Assembly (NCBI RefSeq): GCF_015100155.1
Contig: NZ_JACKZA010000008.1
Location: 62,001 to 126,000, forward strand
From: Acidithiobacillus sp. HP-2
GTDB lineage: Bacteria > Pseudomonadota > Gammaproteobacteria > Acidithiobacillales > Acidithiobacillaceae
Length of the DNA: 64,000 nt
Direction: 5' to 3'
The notes below the pieces were generated by a model. It did no database searches and was not told the DNA's origin. It saw nothing but the letters and a program-made list of their open reading frames with translations. The translations under genes and the position numbers were made by a program. The stretch's first letter is position 1. The number at the start of each line of letters is the position of its first letter. Below, one piece after another: positions 16,687-25,856 of this stretch.

Positions 16687-17109
16687 TTAAATGGTCAATC
16701 GTATGTGAAGCAGCGGAGGTGGATGGTAAGAGGGTTCAGGGGAAAAAAGACCGGGACGATCCTTCGCAACGAACTGAGAGTAGGTCCATGTCACGGATCC
16801 AATCCACACGGGAGTCGGGACAGAAATTCCAGAAAAGCGCAATCCGCCAGGCGCATGCGTCTGTGCACAGATGGCCATACACTGACTACTCATTGCTTCG
16901 GAATGGGGATCCATCATCCGCATGTCCATGCCGGGGTTATCCCGGCAACAGGGCATGTTCGCCATGGACATTCCCATCATGGACATCCCGTGCATTTCAA
17001 CACAGGATATGCCCTGTGGCATCGCCACCGCAGCATTGCTCATCCAGGTTCCAATAAGGAACAAGGACAACATTGCCAGCGAACGAAAGTAGCGGCGAAG
17101 CTTTAACAT
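16687..17109 (-). CDS. Small Met/Cys-rich exported protein of the cus operon
   Basis: The start at 17109 gives a 140-residue protein with a signal peptide (MLKLRRYFRSLAMLSLFLIG, cleavage likely after AVA-MPQ). The mature N-terminal half is exceptionally rich in Met, His and Cys: MHGMSMMGMSMANMPCC, GMDMRMMDPH and CMAIC. This composition is typical of periplasmic Cu(I) binding. It is the first gene of the minus-strand cus set and diverges from copA across about 326 bases. No named family recognised. A role in periplasmic copper binding or delivery is inference from composition and position. Confidence 0.7.
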   Translation of the reverse strand: MLKLRRYFRSLAMLSLFLIGTWMSNAAVAMPQGISCVEMHGMSMMGMSMANMPCCRDNPGMDMRMMDPHSEAMSSQCMAICAQTHAPGGLRFSGISVPTPVWIGSVTWTYSQFVAKDRPGLFSPEPSYHPPPLLHIRLTI

Positions 17110-17130
17110 AATTCGACCAGAAGATCTCAA

Positions 17131-17148
17131 TCAGAGTAATTACTCTGA
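17131..17148. promoter_or_regulatory. Perfect 18-base palindrome, candidate copper-regulator operator
   Basis: TCAGAGTAATTACTCTGA is a perfect palindrome 22 bases upstream of the Met-rich protein start, in the divergent cus/cop intergenic region. Its position over the probable minus-strand promoter suggests an operator. No copper regulator gene is present in the window, so the binding protein is unknown. Confidence 0.55.
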
Positions 17149-17150
17149 CA

Positions 17151-17167
17151 ACATTTTTGAAAAATGT
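17151..17167. promoter_or_regulatory. Second palindrome in the cus/cop intergenic region
   Basis: ACATTTTT-G-AAAAATGT, a perfect 8-base-pair dyad around one central base, only 2 bases after the 18-base palindrome. It may be part of the same operator or the AT-rich core of the promoter. The remaining intergenic DNA to copA (17168-17435) shows TTGACC at 17311-17316, a possible -35 element for copA, but no clear MerR/CueR-type dyad. Confidence 0.4.
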
Positions 17168-17435
17168 AAAACAGAGCGCATGGAGGGTGTTGGTATTCGC
17201 TATGCAAAAATGGTCAAACTAACCTCATCTTCGTTCCACGGCGAAGACGTTTTCAGGGCTGTATCGGTGAGTCTGTGACAGAACGTGCAGTCCTAACACA
17301 AAAACCACGCTTGACCTTGCAGTGGGCCTTAATGTTTATCATGGACTGATGGTGGTGGTAGCAGGCTTTTACAGAAATCGTCTGTGAGAGGTAATCCACT
17401 GGACATAGCGGATATCACCGTGAGGGGGCATGTTT

Positions 17436-19946
17436 ATGGATGAAAAAACTCGTGGACAGCTTGAGATTGGCATAGACGGGATGACCTGCGCCTCTTGTAG
17501 CGCTAGGGTGGAGAGGGCATTGGGAAAGCTGCACGGAGTCACCTCGGCCAGTGTAAACCTGGCGACCGAGCGAGCCGAAGTATTTTTCGACCCACAGCAA
17601 CTCGATGCCGCCCGCATTGCCGGAGCGATCCGCGAGACCGGCTACACACCGGTGACCGATGAGATTGATCTTGTGGTGGAGGGCATGACCTGCGCTTCCT
17701 GTGTGGGTCGCGTAGAGCGTGCACTCAGAAAGCAATCTGCCGTGCTGGAGGCTGTGGTGAATCTGGCTACCGAGCGTGCGCATGTACGCTACATTCCAGC
17801 CATGATCAGTACGAACGAGTTGGCCAGCATTGTAAGCGCGGCGGGTTACGCCGCGCATCCTGTTCAGGAAGACGAGGGACAGGATGGCAATGAGACAGAC
17901 CAGCGCCGTGCGAGTTTGCGCGCCATGGGCCGTGATGTCATCGTCGCTGCAGTGCTGGCTATGGCGATTCTGGTGTTGTCCATGGGTGCCTCCTTCTTCC
18001 CCGCTTTTGACCGCGCCCTAATGATCACCAGCCCTTTTGCACATTTCTGGGAGTGGGTGCAGTTTGTGCTTGCCAGTATCGTGTTGTTCGGTCCCGGTAG
18101 GCGGTTTTTTAAGCCGGGACTGATCGCCTACCGTCACCTTTCGCCAGACATGAACTCCCTGGTGGCCACCGGCACGGGTGCCGCGTGGGCTTACAGCGCA
18201 TTGGTGTTAGTAGCACCCGCGTGGTTTCCGCTCAATGCACGACATGTGTATTTCGATTCAGCCGCAGTCGTTATCGCAGCCGTACTCGCTGGCAAGTACT
18301 TGGAGGGGTTAGCCAAGGGCCGCACCTCATCGGCCATTCGCAAGTTGGTCGGTTTGCAGGCAAAGACCGCGCATAGGCTGGATGCAAACAGTATCGAGCA
18401 CGAGGTACCGGTATCGCGACTGCGCACTGGCGAGCGCATCGTAGTGCGCCCTGGTGAACGCATTCCAGTGGACGGACGCGTAGTCGAAGGGCGCGCGCAT
18501 GTAGACGAGGCTATGCTGATCGGCGAACCACTGCCTTCGGTCAAGACCATGGATGACAACGTAGTGGGTGGCACCATCTGCCATGATGGGCGATTGGTCG
18601 TAGAGGCCACCTCCGTCGGCCATGATACGGTTCTGGCCCATATCATCCATCTGGTTGAGAGCGCCCAGACTGGCAAACTTCCAATTCAGGGGCTGACCGA
18701 TCGTGCGGTACGGGTATTCACCCCAGTCGTACTGGTCATCGCGTTGACAACCTTCGGCGTCTGGATTGCCTTGACGGGCAATGTCAGCATCGCACTGGTC
18801 GCGGCAGTCGCCGTGCTGGTGGTGGCTTGCCCCTGTGCCATGGGATTGGCAACACCAGCGGCGATCATGGTGGGCACCGGACGTGCGGCGGAGCTCGGCG
18901 TGCTGTTTCGCAAAGGCGAGGCACTGGAGACGCTATCGCATGTCGACACCGTGCTATTCGACAAGACCGGCACATTGACTGAAGGCCGTCCTGCCCTTGT
19001 TGATCAGGGTGGCCCCGATCCCGCTGAAGCACTACGTCTGGCTGCAGCGTTGGAATGGGCTTCCGAACATCCGCTCGGGCGGGCCATTGTCTCCGCAGCA
19101 GATGAGCGCGGTATGCACTTGCCTATGGTCAAAAATTTCCACTCTATTGCCGGCTATGGGATCGAAGGCGAAGTGGAAGGTCGTATGGTGCGTGTTGGTG
19201 CCCGACGTTTGATGGAGCGCGAAAATATACCTTTGGGAGATAGCGTCAAGACTACGGCACAAATAGAGAGTGACGGGCGCACCGTGGTATTCGTCGCGGT
19301 CGACGCAACGCTGATCGGATGGCTCGCCATAGCCGATCGCATCAAACCGGAGGCGTACGCGGTTGTACAGGCTTTACGCGCGCGTGGACTGCAGGTGGGC
19401 ATGGTCACTGGTGATGGACGGGCTACCGCCGAATCGGTTGCCAGGCAATTACATATTGAGCAGGTGCATGCCGAGGTCCTGCCCCAGGATAAGGCGAAAG
19501 TAGTCACCCAGTTGCAGGCGCAGGGCCGCCGGGTCGCCTTCGTCGGCGATGGTATCAACGACGCTCCAGCGCTTGCACAGGCCCATGTTGGTATTGCACT
19601 GGCTTCAGGCACGGACATCGCCATCGAAGCCGCAGACGTGACCCTCACGCGCGGGCAACTCGGCGAAGTGGTCACGGCGCTGACGGCCGCACGACGCACC
19701 CTGAGTAATATCCGTGGCAATCTGTTCTGGGCCTTTTTCTATAATATTCTACTGATCCCTGTTGCGGCTGGCGTGGCCGTGCCGATCGGCATCCATCTGA
19801 ATCCGATGGTGGCTGGGGTAGCCATGGGGCTGTCCTCCGTCTTCGTGCTCAGCAACAGCTTGCGTCTTAAACGGCTCAAGGCTTATGTACCAACGTTAAC
19901 GCCGGGTGCTGTACAGAATACCGCACTCAAACCTGCTCATTCCTGA
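17436..19946 (+). CDS. copA: Copper-translocating P1B-type ATPase
   Basis: Inner-membrane Cu(I) exporter of about 836 residues. Two N-terminal metal-binding domains carry GMTCASC, near residues 10 and 77. The membrane part has the CPC metal site ([14 protein letters not shown]); the catalytic part has DKTGTLTEG with the phosphorylated Asp, the HP motif (ASEHPLG) and [13 protein letters not shown]. These are diagnostic of CopA. The ATG at 17436 fits GAGGGG 8 bases upstream better than the in-frame ATG at 17430. It heads a plus-strand set with a DUF302 gene, copZ and a glutaredoxin, opposite the cus genes. With cusA broken, it is the remaining copper exporter visible here. Confidence 0.95.
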   Translation: MDEKTRGQLEIGIDGMTCASCSARVERALGKLHGVTSASVNLATERAEVFFDPQQLDAARIAGAIRETGYTPVTDEIDLVVEGMTCASCVGRVERALRKQSAVLEAVVNLATERAHVRYIPAMISTNELASIVSAAGYAAHPVQEDEGQDGNETDQRRASLRAMGRDVIVAAVLAMAILVLSMGASFFPAFDRALMITSPFAHFWEWVQFVLASIVLFGPGRRFFKPGLIAYRHLSPDMNSLVATGTGAAWAYSALVLVAPAWFPLNARHVYFDSAAVVIAAVLAGKYLEGLAKGRTSSAIRKLVGLQAKTAHRLDANSIEHEVPVSRLRTGERIVVRPGERIPVDGRVVEGRAHVDEAMLIGEPLPSVKTMDDNVVGGTICHDGRLVVEATSVGHDTVLAHIIHLVESAQTGKLPIQGLTDRAVRVFTPVVLVIALTTFGVWIALTGNVSIALVAAVAVLVVACPCAMGLATPAAIMVGTGRAAELGVLFRKGEALETLSHVDTVLFDKTGTLTEGRPALVDQGGPDPAEALRLAAALEWASEHPLGRAIVSAADERGMHLPMVKNFHSIAGYGIEGEVEGRMVRVGARRLMERENIPLGDSVKTTAQIESDGRTVVFVAVDATLIGWLAIADRIKPEAYAVVQALRARGLQVGMVTGDGRATAESVARQLHIEQVHAEVLPQDKAKVVTQLQAQGRRVAFVGDGINDAPALAQAHVGIALASGTDIAIEAADVTLTRGQLGEVVTALTAARRTLSNIRGNLFWAFFYNILLIPVAAGVAVPIGIHLNPMVAGVAMGLSSVFVLSNSLRLKRLKAYVPTLTPGAVQNTALKPAHS

Positions 19947-19973
19947 GCGATTGTTCAAACGAGGAGAATCCAT

Positions 19974-20369
19974 ATGAGCCAGTTCGTTTTCAGCGTATCC
20001 GCCAAGGGCGATTTTGATGCCACTGTAGGGCAGGTCACCGAGGCCCTCAAGGTGGAAGGATTTGGTGTGCTTACCACGATTGATGTGGCCGCGACGCTCA
20101 AGGCCAAACTGGGCATTGAAGGGAGGCCTTATGTCATTCTCGGTGCTTGCAACCCGTCCTACGCTCATCAGGCGTTGGAGGTCGATCCTGACATTGGTGC
20201 CTTGCTGCCCTGCAACGTGGTGGTACGCACCGAAGCCGATGGCAGCGTGAGTGTAGTATTCATGGATCCCGCCGCAGTGCTTGGCATGGTGGACAAGCCG
20301 CAAATTACCACGCTCGGCATTGAGGTGCGCGATAAACTCCAGAGGGTGGCTGACGCCATGCGCGGTTGA
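19974..20369 (+). CDS. DUF302 family protein
   Basis: A 131-residue soluble protein matching DUF302: a mixed alpha/beta fold with VTEALKVEGFGVLTTIDVAATLKAK in parts, then YVILGACNPSYAHQALEVDPDIGALLPCNVVV in parts, where the two cysteines (GACNP and LPCNV) are family-typical. The function of DUF302 is not established; such genes are common beside copper and sulfur genes. It starts 27 bases after copA with GAGGAG at an ordinary distance, so it is probably co-transcribed. Confidence 0.85.
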   Translation: MSQFVFSVSAKGDFDATVGQVTEALKVEGFGVLTTIDVAATLKAKLGIEGRPYVILGACNPSYAHQALEVDPDIGALLPCNVVVRTEADGSVSVVFMDPAAVLGMVDKPQITTLGIEVRDKLQRVADAMRG

Positions 20370-20430
20370 ATAATATCTATACGAGCTTATTAAATAGCCC
20401 TTTTACTACATTCGCAACAGGAGTGAACCC

Positions 20431-20637
20431 ATGAGTGAGATCCATCTGAAGATTACTGGCATGACTTGTGAGCATTGCGTTCGTGCCGTGACGAAGGCAC
20501 TGGAAAGCGTGCCCGGCGTGGAACATACGGATGTCACGCTGGAACCTGGAGAAGCCGTAGTGCGCGGTAAGGCCGAGATTTCCGCATTGATCGCGGCGGT
20601 CAAGGAAGAAGGTTATGAGGCGGAGGTGCGGGGCTGA
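20431..20637 (+). CDS. copZ: Copper chaperone, HMA domain
   Basis: A 68-residue single heavy-metal-associated domain. The Cu(I) site GMTCEHC is at residues 10-16, followed by the usual AVTKALESVPGVEHTDVTLE. It would carry Cu(I) to the metal-binding domains of CopA. It is the third gene of the copA set, with AGGAG upstream of the ATG. Confidence 0.92.
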   Translation: MSEIHLKITGMTCEHCVRAVTKALESVPGVEHTDVTLEPGEAVVRGKAEISALIAAVKEEGYEAEVRG

Positions 20638-20658
20638 AGCCCTGCACGCCGATCCGCT

Positions 20659-20925
20659 ATGTATGATCCTGTGCTGCTTTACACGAGTCCCGGCTGCCCC
20701 GACTGCGCTGCTGTGCGCCGTTACCTTGAAGAACACCATATCGCATATGCGGAACGTGACGTAACAGCTCCCGGCGTGGCTGAGGATGCTAAATCACGCT
20801 ATGGGGTACGGGTCGCGCCGATCACTGTGATCGCTGGCGAAGCGTTATGGGGAACGCTTGCCCATCAAAAGCCACGGCTTGATGAACTGCTGGCCAGGGC
20901 TCAAGGAGATGGGTGCGAGAGTTGA
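20659..20925 (+). CDS. Glutaredoxin-like protein
   Basis: An 88-residue thioredoxin-fold protein. The active site GCPDC is at residues 12-16 and the cis-proline segment GVRVAPITVI near 49-58. The length and the YTSPGCPDC strand-helix start fit the glutaredoxin/NrdH group. It lies 21 bases after copZ and is probably co-transcribed. A role in thiol redox balance or copper release during copper stress is inferred from context. Confidence 0.85.
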   Translation: MYDPVLLYTSPGCPDCAAVRRYLEEHHIAYAERDVTAPGVAEDAKSRYGVRVAPITVIAGEALWGTLAHQKPRLDELLARAQGDGCES

Positions 20926-21069
20926 AAATAAGTAGGGTTTGAAGGGGATTGGCGTAAATGCGTATCGATCGGGATATCGTACAAAACCGTCTGCGCCGGG
21001 TTGCTGCCCCGTTAAGAGATAAAGTAGGAGGCATATCCCCACACTAAGGATGCATTCTGTCCATTATGT

Positions 21070-21477
21070 TCAGCGGATCGCCTCGTTCTGATCTTGGAGG
21101 CGATTCTGCATTTGTTGATCCTGTAATTGTTGCTGTAACTGTTCATTCTGAATCTGCTCCTGATTTTCCTGCATCTGTGCTCTTTCTTTTTCTTGTTGTA
21201 ATTGATCTTGTTCCTGTTGCTGATTAAGACGAAGCTGATTTTGTTGTAGCTGTTCAGCATTCTGATCATTTTGAAGGAGTTGATTTTGTTGTGACTGCTC
21301 AGTATTCCGATTATTTTGAAGTTGTTGCTGAATGCTTTGCTCAGTACTATTTATCGGTGGATTTAGTAGCGGATTTTCGCTCGCGATCACTGATCCGGCA
21401 GCCGAGCATGTGCATACACTGATATAGAGGCCCATCGCAGCAATAATCTGTCCTGATATCCTGGTTATCTGATGCAT
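21070..21477 (-). CDS. Exported Gln/Asn-rich low-complexity protein
   Basis: The ATG at 21477 follows GGAGAAGG and gives a 135-residue protein. A signal peptide occupies the start (GQIIAAMGLYISVCTCSAAG), after which residues 45-130 are almost entirely Gln, Asn, Glu, Leu and Arg in a degenerate short repeat, predicted to be a charged helical or coiled-coil rod. No fold or family recognised. The composition resembles periplasmic or cell-surface coiled-coil or prion-like proteins. The gene is monocistronic, tail to tail with the copper genes. Confidence 0.6.
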   Translation of the reverse strand: MHQITRISGQIIAAMGLYISVCTCSAAGSVIASENPLLNPPINSTEQSIQQQLQNNRNTEQSQQNQLLQNDQNAEQLQQNQLRLNQQQEQDQLQQEKERAQMQENQEQIQNEQLQQQLQDQQMQNRLQDQNEAIR

Positions 21478-21662
21478 AATCCTTCTCCCCAATCATTGTC
21501 TTGAATAAAGGCGTCAAGAGAGTTCGCCCTAGACCAGATCCATATCCGGAGATTTTTACTGCTACTATTCAGCTGATCCAAGTCAGATTTCATAGCGCGC
21601 AGCGGTGAAACCGTGGTGCATGATGCTGCCTCAGGCGACCTTGTTCGTGAAGTGGCATTTTT

Positions 21663-24600
21663 TTAGCCACTGCTATCGTCACCTTCTTCAAAGAGAGGCA
21701 ACTGTTCTGAATCTGGTGAGGCTGGTTTCTTTGTCTTCCTTTTTGCTTGAGTGCCAGCGTGTTGGGTGTTGATTGAAGTCTTCTGCGGATGCGCATCGTC
21801 CTGCACCTGATTGACCATCTTGATGAGGCGTTGCATGACCTTTTCCTCGGATGTCTTGGTCATGTTCCGACCCCGGGTTTCTGGTATCGTTTTTTGCGAG
21901 GCACCGCCAGGGTTGGCCCGTGAGGTCCTGGTAGGTTTCCGATTTTTTATCGGACGCATGGAGGCGGGCGAGTCATCCAGCGGAGCTTGAGCGATGGTAA
22001 GCACTCTGTTGAGCACCGCCTTGCCGATCGGGAAGTGCTGTTCCAGAAAAGGCAGGTTATGGGCGAGGGTCCAATGCTGCCATTGCCCATCCTGCTCAGG
22101 ATCGCGGAGAAACAGGTCAGGCTGCAAAAGATACACTCCAGAGGCCACGCGCAAGAAAAGGTGGCGGTTATAAGCGTAGTCCCGCTGCACTTCATTGCGG
22201 GCCAGAATGGCCGAAATGTAGTTTCTTTTTTTACGAAAAGTTGGCAGTACCGCTTCAGGCAGGAATTCCCAGGCATGTTCAACGACCTCCCGGTTAAATC
22301 CCAGCACCAGAAGGTCCTCCACCGGAGTAATGGGAATCAGCGCCCAGATGCTCTGTACCAGAAAATACTCGGCTTGATGCCGCTCCAGACGCACCAGGCG
22401 ATCCCCGATGCGCAAATCCAGACTCAGGGGCGCAAGAACGGTCCAGAGGGCCGGTAAGGCATTCTGGGCAAATTGTGGATGGGCAAAGGCCTCACGCAGG
22501 GCGAGATGGGCGGCATTGCGACCCAGATGATCCGTAGCATCACGCCGTGCCCCCTTCTCCAAAAGGGCCTCCACCAGAGGGACATTTCCGGCCCGGGCGG
22601 CGGCCATCAGCGGGGTCTGATTCATGGGCGTGCGATGTTCCAGTCCATAACGATCACAATCTGCCCATACCTCATGAAACTGGCGACGGCTGTAAGCCGC
22701 CAAGCGATTGGTGACTATTCTGGGGCGTTGGGCCAGAAAATGTCCGGCAGGTTTGAAACGTCCTTCCACGGCCAGACGTTCACTCAATTCGGGCGCATCA
22801 TAGAAGGCGGCATACTCAAATAACTGTTGCCGCCATTTGTTCCCAACGACCTGATCGATGAAGATCTTCCGGGTCAGTTCCTCAACGCCCCGCGCATTAA
22901 ATACCGGCCAGGGTGGCGTTTGATCTTGCAGGATACGGCTACGGATGGCCTCCGCCTGTTCGGCTTTGCCCTGCAGTTCCAGCTTGCGCGCTTCCTTTTG
23001 CCAGTCTTCCCGGGAAGAGGCTTGTACCTGCACGCCCTCTTCTCCGCCGCTGCGAATATCCAGCAAATCCAATAGCGGGTGCTGGTCATCTGATTCCACC
23101 AGCAACACACTCTCCACCGCTCTGGTGATGGCCACATAGAGCGCGTTCACAAAGAACTTGTAGACCTCCAGGGACTTGTCTCCCTTATCCTTGGCACGAC
23201 GAAAAGTCAGTGTCTCCGCCCCCAGCCCTGCCTTACTGACCCCCTCACAGAGCGTAGCGAAAGGCGCACGGTGATCCGAGAGAAAGCGATACAGGACGAT
23301 GTGCGGATATTCCAGCCCCTTGGCCTCCTGGACCGAAAAAAGCAATGGGGTGGAAAATACCGCCCGTGCTGCGGCCTTGTCTTCTTCGCGGAGAACCAGC
23401 ACCGCATATTGGGTGGATTGGGAAATCTGCCGATTCAAGGCTTGCAACGCTGACGGTTTTGCGTCCAGCAAACGGATCTGTCCGGCGCTATCGCCTACCG
23501 GGTCCACCAGAAAATTGCTTTCCCGATCAATAGAACCAAAACGCTGCTGTTTGATCTCCAATAGACGATTGGCCATCCCGGTCACTTTACGGCCATTGCG
23601 AAAGTTATGGGTGAGCACCTGCAAGTCCTGCCCGCTGGTCATACGTGGGTCGGCCCAGAAAAGACTTTTGATCTGCGCCCAGGAGAAAAAATTGGGGTGG
23701 ACAATCTGGTTGGCGTCGCCGCCCAACACAAAGGCCCCCGGTGTGCGCAATGCCGCGAGGATGAGGGACAGTTGCACAGGCGTGAGATCCTGTACCTCAT
23801 CAATGACCACAAAATCATAGCGGGGGGACACCAGAGGCTTCCAGGCCTGGGCCACGAGATTCAGATCATACAATCCGGTACGACTCAGCCAGTCCTGATA
23901 ACGGACGAACAGTTCATAGACTTGATCGCGCTGCCCGGGGGTAAAAATGGACTGGCGGATGCCCAATTGCCGATAGGTGGCCACATCCATAATGCCTTCG
24001 GCCCGGGACGCGATGACCCCGCGAATTTCCTCAAAGGCCTGGTGGGCCTCAATCCCTTTGTAGTTCTGGCGGATGCGGGCGAACCACTGGGCAAAATCAC
24101 GCCATTGCGCCTCACGGCCGCTGGGAATACGCCAGGTTTCGAGATACTCACGATAGGACAGGAAAGCCACTTCCTGGTCCTCGCGCACGAAGTCGTGGGC
24201 GTAAAAGAGTTCCTTGGCATGTTCAGCCAGATAGGCCGAGTGGGTAATGTAGAGCACGTCCTCCGGAATGGTCTTGAGCTTTTCCAGCAGAAGGGCGGTT
24301 TTACCACTCCCTGCACCACCCACCAGAATCAGAGGTGCGGGCGCAGCAAAGAGCGCCGCCTGGGTATCATCGAAAGAAAGCGGTTTATCGAGGATATGAA
24401 TGGCGGTCCGGGATTCTGGCAGATAGCGTAATGGCGCGGCGTCCTTTCGGGCCTCATTCAGATCGGCATCCTGCATTTTTTCAGAGAGGACTTCCGCACC
24501 CCGCAAAAAGCGGGATCCCGCATAGTTATGCTGACGAATGACCTCCAGCATCAGCAGGGCGGTTTCCTCCTCGTGACGCACCAGCGAGAACAGCAGGCGG

Positions 24601-24776
24601 TCAGCATCATTCAGGCGTGCCCGGTAGAGTTTGCCATAGGTGACGTGCTGCAGTTTTTTGACCTGCGCCGCACGAAAATCCCCCTGTGCCAGGGCTTCGG
24701 CCACCTTGGCGTAAGAGCGCTCCACACCGTGGGCGCTAAATCCGGTATAGGTGAGAATGCGTAGGGGGCGGTTCAT
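21663..24776 (-). CDS. SF1 (UvrD/Rep-like) helicase with RelE-like N-terminus and ankyrin repeats
   Basis: A 1,037-residue protein with an unusual domain order. Residues 1-95 resemble a RelE/ParE-type toxin fold (QVKKLQHVTYGKLYRARL, then DRLLFSLVRHEEE). The helicase core follows: Walker A GGAGSGKT at 153-160, Walker B VVIDEVQDL at 323-331, GGDANQIVHP at 352-361, QEAKGLEYPHIVLY, and the motif VI region ALYVAITRAVESVLLVE. Two or so ankyrin repeats come next (NQTPLMAAARAGNVPLVEALLEKGA, then DHLGRNAAHLAL), and the C-terminus is basic and disordered. The architecture differs from housekeeping UvrD, Rep or PcrA. It lies beside a RES/Xre toxin-antitoxin pair in an accessory region, so a defence role is possible but unproven. 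Confidence 0.85.
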   Translation of the reverse strand: MNRPLRILTYTGFSAHGVERSYAKVAEALAQGDFRAAQVKKLQHVTYGKLYRARLNDADRLLFSLVRHEEETALLMLEVIRQHNYAGSRFLRGAEVLSEKMQDADLNEARKDAAPLRYLPESRTAIHILDKPLSFDDTQAALFAAPAPLILVGGAGSGKTALLLEKLKTIPEDVLYITHSAYLAEHAKELFYAHDFVREDQEVAFLSYREYLETWRIPSGREAQWRDFAQWFARIRQNYKGIEAHQAFEEIRGVIASRAEGIMDVATYRQLGIRQSIFTPGQRDQVYELFVRYQDWLSRTGLYDLNLVAQAWKPLVSPRYDFVVIDEVQDLTPVQLSLILAALRTPGAFVLGGDANQIVHPNFFSWAQIKSLFWADPRMTSGQDLQVLTHNFRNGRKVTGMANRLLEIKQQRFGSIDRESNFLVDPVGDSAGQIRLLDAKPSALQALNRQISQSTQYAVLVLREEDKAAARAVFSTPLLFSVQEAKGLEYPHIVLYRFLSDHRAPFATLCEGVSKAGLGAETLTFRRAKDKGDKSLEVYKFFVNALYVAITRAVESVLLVESDDQHPLLDLLDIRSGGEEGVQVQASSREDWQKEARKLELQGKAEQAEAIRSRILQDQTPPWPVFNARGVEELTRKIFIDQVVGNKWRQQLFEYAAFYDAPELSERLAVEGRFKPAGHFLAQRPRIVTNRLAAYSRRQFHEVWADCDRYGLEHRTPMNQTPLMAAARAGNVPLVEALLEKGARRDATDHLGRNAAHLALREAFAHPQFAQNALPALWTVLAPLSLDLRIGDRLVRLERHQAEYFLVQSIWALIPITPVEDLLVLGFNREVVEHAWEFLPEAVLPTFRKKRNYISAILARNEVQRDYAYNRHLFLRVASGVYLLQPDLFLRDPEQDGQWQHWTLAHNLPFLEQHFPIGKAVLNRVLTIAQAPLDDSPASMRPIKNRKPTRTSRANPGGASQKTIPETRGRNMTKTSEEKVMQRLIKMVNQVQDDAHPQKTSINTQHAGTQAKRKTKKPASPDSEQLPLFEEGDDSSG

Positions 24777-24925
24777 GGTTTCCTCGCTGCGGTGAACCGA
24801 TACATGGTACCGACAGTTAAGCTGGGGCGTCTAATGCGGTGGTGGGGGATCGTCTGGCATCCCTTCAGACAATCTGTTAGTGCACCCGCCCCATGAGTCA
24901 CGTATCACAGCATTGATACGGCATG

Positions 24926-25387
24926 TCAGCGTAAGCGCGCATCCCAGCGGAAGGGTTCTGGAAAACCAATTTCCAGCCGAGAAAAGTCTGGGTGCCCTGG
25001 GTGGATCAATATATTATGTTCTTGCGGAATCACTAACGACGGCACGCGAAGTAAGGCAGAGGTGTTTCCGTGTGCCCAGTCACTGCCGACATCCTGGGTA
25101 CTGGATGGGGGAGGCTCTCGCCGCCAGTCGGGTGGTAAGGCCCAAGTCGGCGTCGGCAGCGCGACCTCATCTGGCACGCTCGCCCGAAAGAAGACATAGC
25201 CTTGACTCAAATCCTCAGGTTGGAGATGGACCAGCGTTTCCAGCACTGCCAACGCGAGAGTCTCGCTGGTATAGACCATTGGTACGCCTGGGCGATTCCA
25301 GCGTCCGCCGAAGCGTTTGGCCCCTTCCCCCGAGAAAGCCTTGTCGGCATGCTGTTCAGGAACCAGGCGCCACAGAGTGTGGGGCAT
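24926..25387 (-). CDS. RES-domain toxin
   Basis: The 153-residue protein has the RES family layout: an N-terminal LWRLVPEQHADKAFSGEGAKRFGGRWN in parts (with the conserved Arg and Gly-Arg-Trp), then VPMVYTSETLALAVLETLVHL, and a C-terminal Ser/Asn region SLVIPQEHNILIHP. RES toxins are ADP-ribosyltransferase-like enzymes that deplete NAD+. Its start codon overlaps the stop of the upstream antitoxin gene by one base, so the two are translationally coupled. Confidence 0.88.
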   Translation of the reverse strand: MPHTLWRLVPEQHADKAFSGEGAKRFGGRWNRPGVPMVYTSETLALAVLETLVHLQPEDLSQGYVFFRASVPDEVALPTPTWALPPDWRREPPPSSTQDVGSDWAHGNTSALLRVPSLVIPQEHNILIHPGHPDFSRLEIGFPEPFRWDARLR

Positions 25388-25806
25388 CAGGAATAAACGC
25401 CGTAAGCGATTCGCCCCAACAGATCTTGGACCGCCTGGCTGCCCACTTCCGTGCGCAGCAGATGCAAAGGCAATTCTCCGCCCAAGCCGAACTGAGGCTC
25501 CCGTAACCAGCAGCGGATCCGATCAGAATCCGAAAAGGTCTCTTCCGCCTGCTCCAGGACTCGGGCCAGACGATAGAGCCGATCGCCGACCGACAAGGAA
25601 AGCTGTCCAGAAGGTTGTTTGGAAAGTCGGTGCAGGGTCCGGGGGCTAAGATCCAGCAGTGCCGCCAACTCGTAATCTGTGAGTCCCAAAGTCGCCTTAA
25701 TCGCTGTCAAGGCACTATTGGGTAAACCGGCCTCGATGCGTGCGGCAAGTTCCAGCGGGTTCACCGCACTTTCGGGAGCTAGGCCCATCAGGGTGGTATT
25801 CAGCAT
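25387..25806 (-). CDS. Xre/MbcA/ParS-type antitoxin of a RES toxin
   Basis: A 139-residue antitoxin with an HTH-like middle (TAIKATLGLTDYELAALLDLSPRTLHRL) and the C-terminal MbcA/ParS/Xre toxin-binding domain (LSVGDRLYRLARVLEQAEETFSDSDRIRCWL in parts), ending in a short segment that would plug the RES active site. It is encoded before the toxin, as is usual for this type, and probably represses its own promoter through the repeats directly upstream. Confidence 0.88.
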   Translation of the reverse strand: MLNTTLMGLAPESAVNPLELAARIEAGLPNSALTAIKATLGLTDYELAALLDLSPRTLHRLSKQPSGQLSLSVGDRLYRLARVLEQAEETFSDSDRIRCWLREPQFGLGGELPLHLLRTEVGSQAVQDLLGRIAYGVYS

Positions 25807-25827
25807 GGGAAGTCTCCACTATCTGCC

Positions 25828-25856
25828 ATTTGTCTGCAAAGTATAGGCTATTTGTC
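25828..25856. promoter_or_regulatory. Direct repeats upstream of the RES/Xre operon
   Basis: ATTTGTC at 25828-25834 and 25850-25856, with starts 22 bases (about two helical turns) apart, just upstream of the antitoxin start. A related sequence (CATCTGTC) lies further out near 25960. Spacing and position fit an autoregulatory operator of the Xre antitoxin, inferred only. Confidence 0.4.

Noticed and set aside
17311-17340. CueR/MerR-type copA promoter
   Set aside because: TTGACC is a fair -35, but the spacer lacks the expected dyad and no -10 at 19-20 base spacing is convincing.
21070-21477. Non-coding repeat instead of the Q-rich gene
   Set aside because: A good ribosome site, a signal peptide and a single intact frame favour a real gene, though confidence is moderate.
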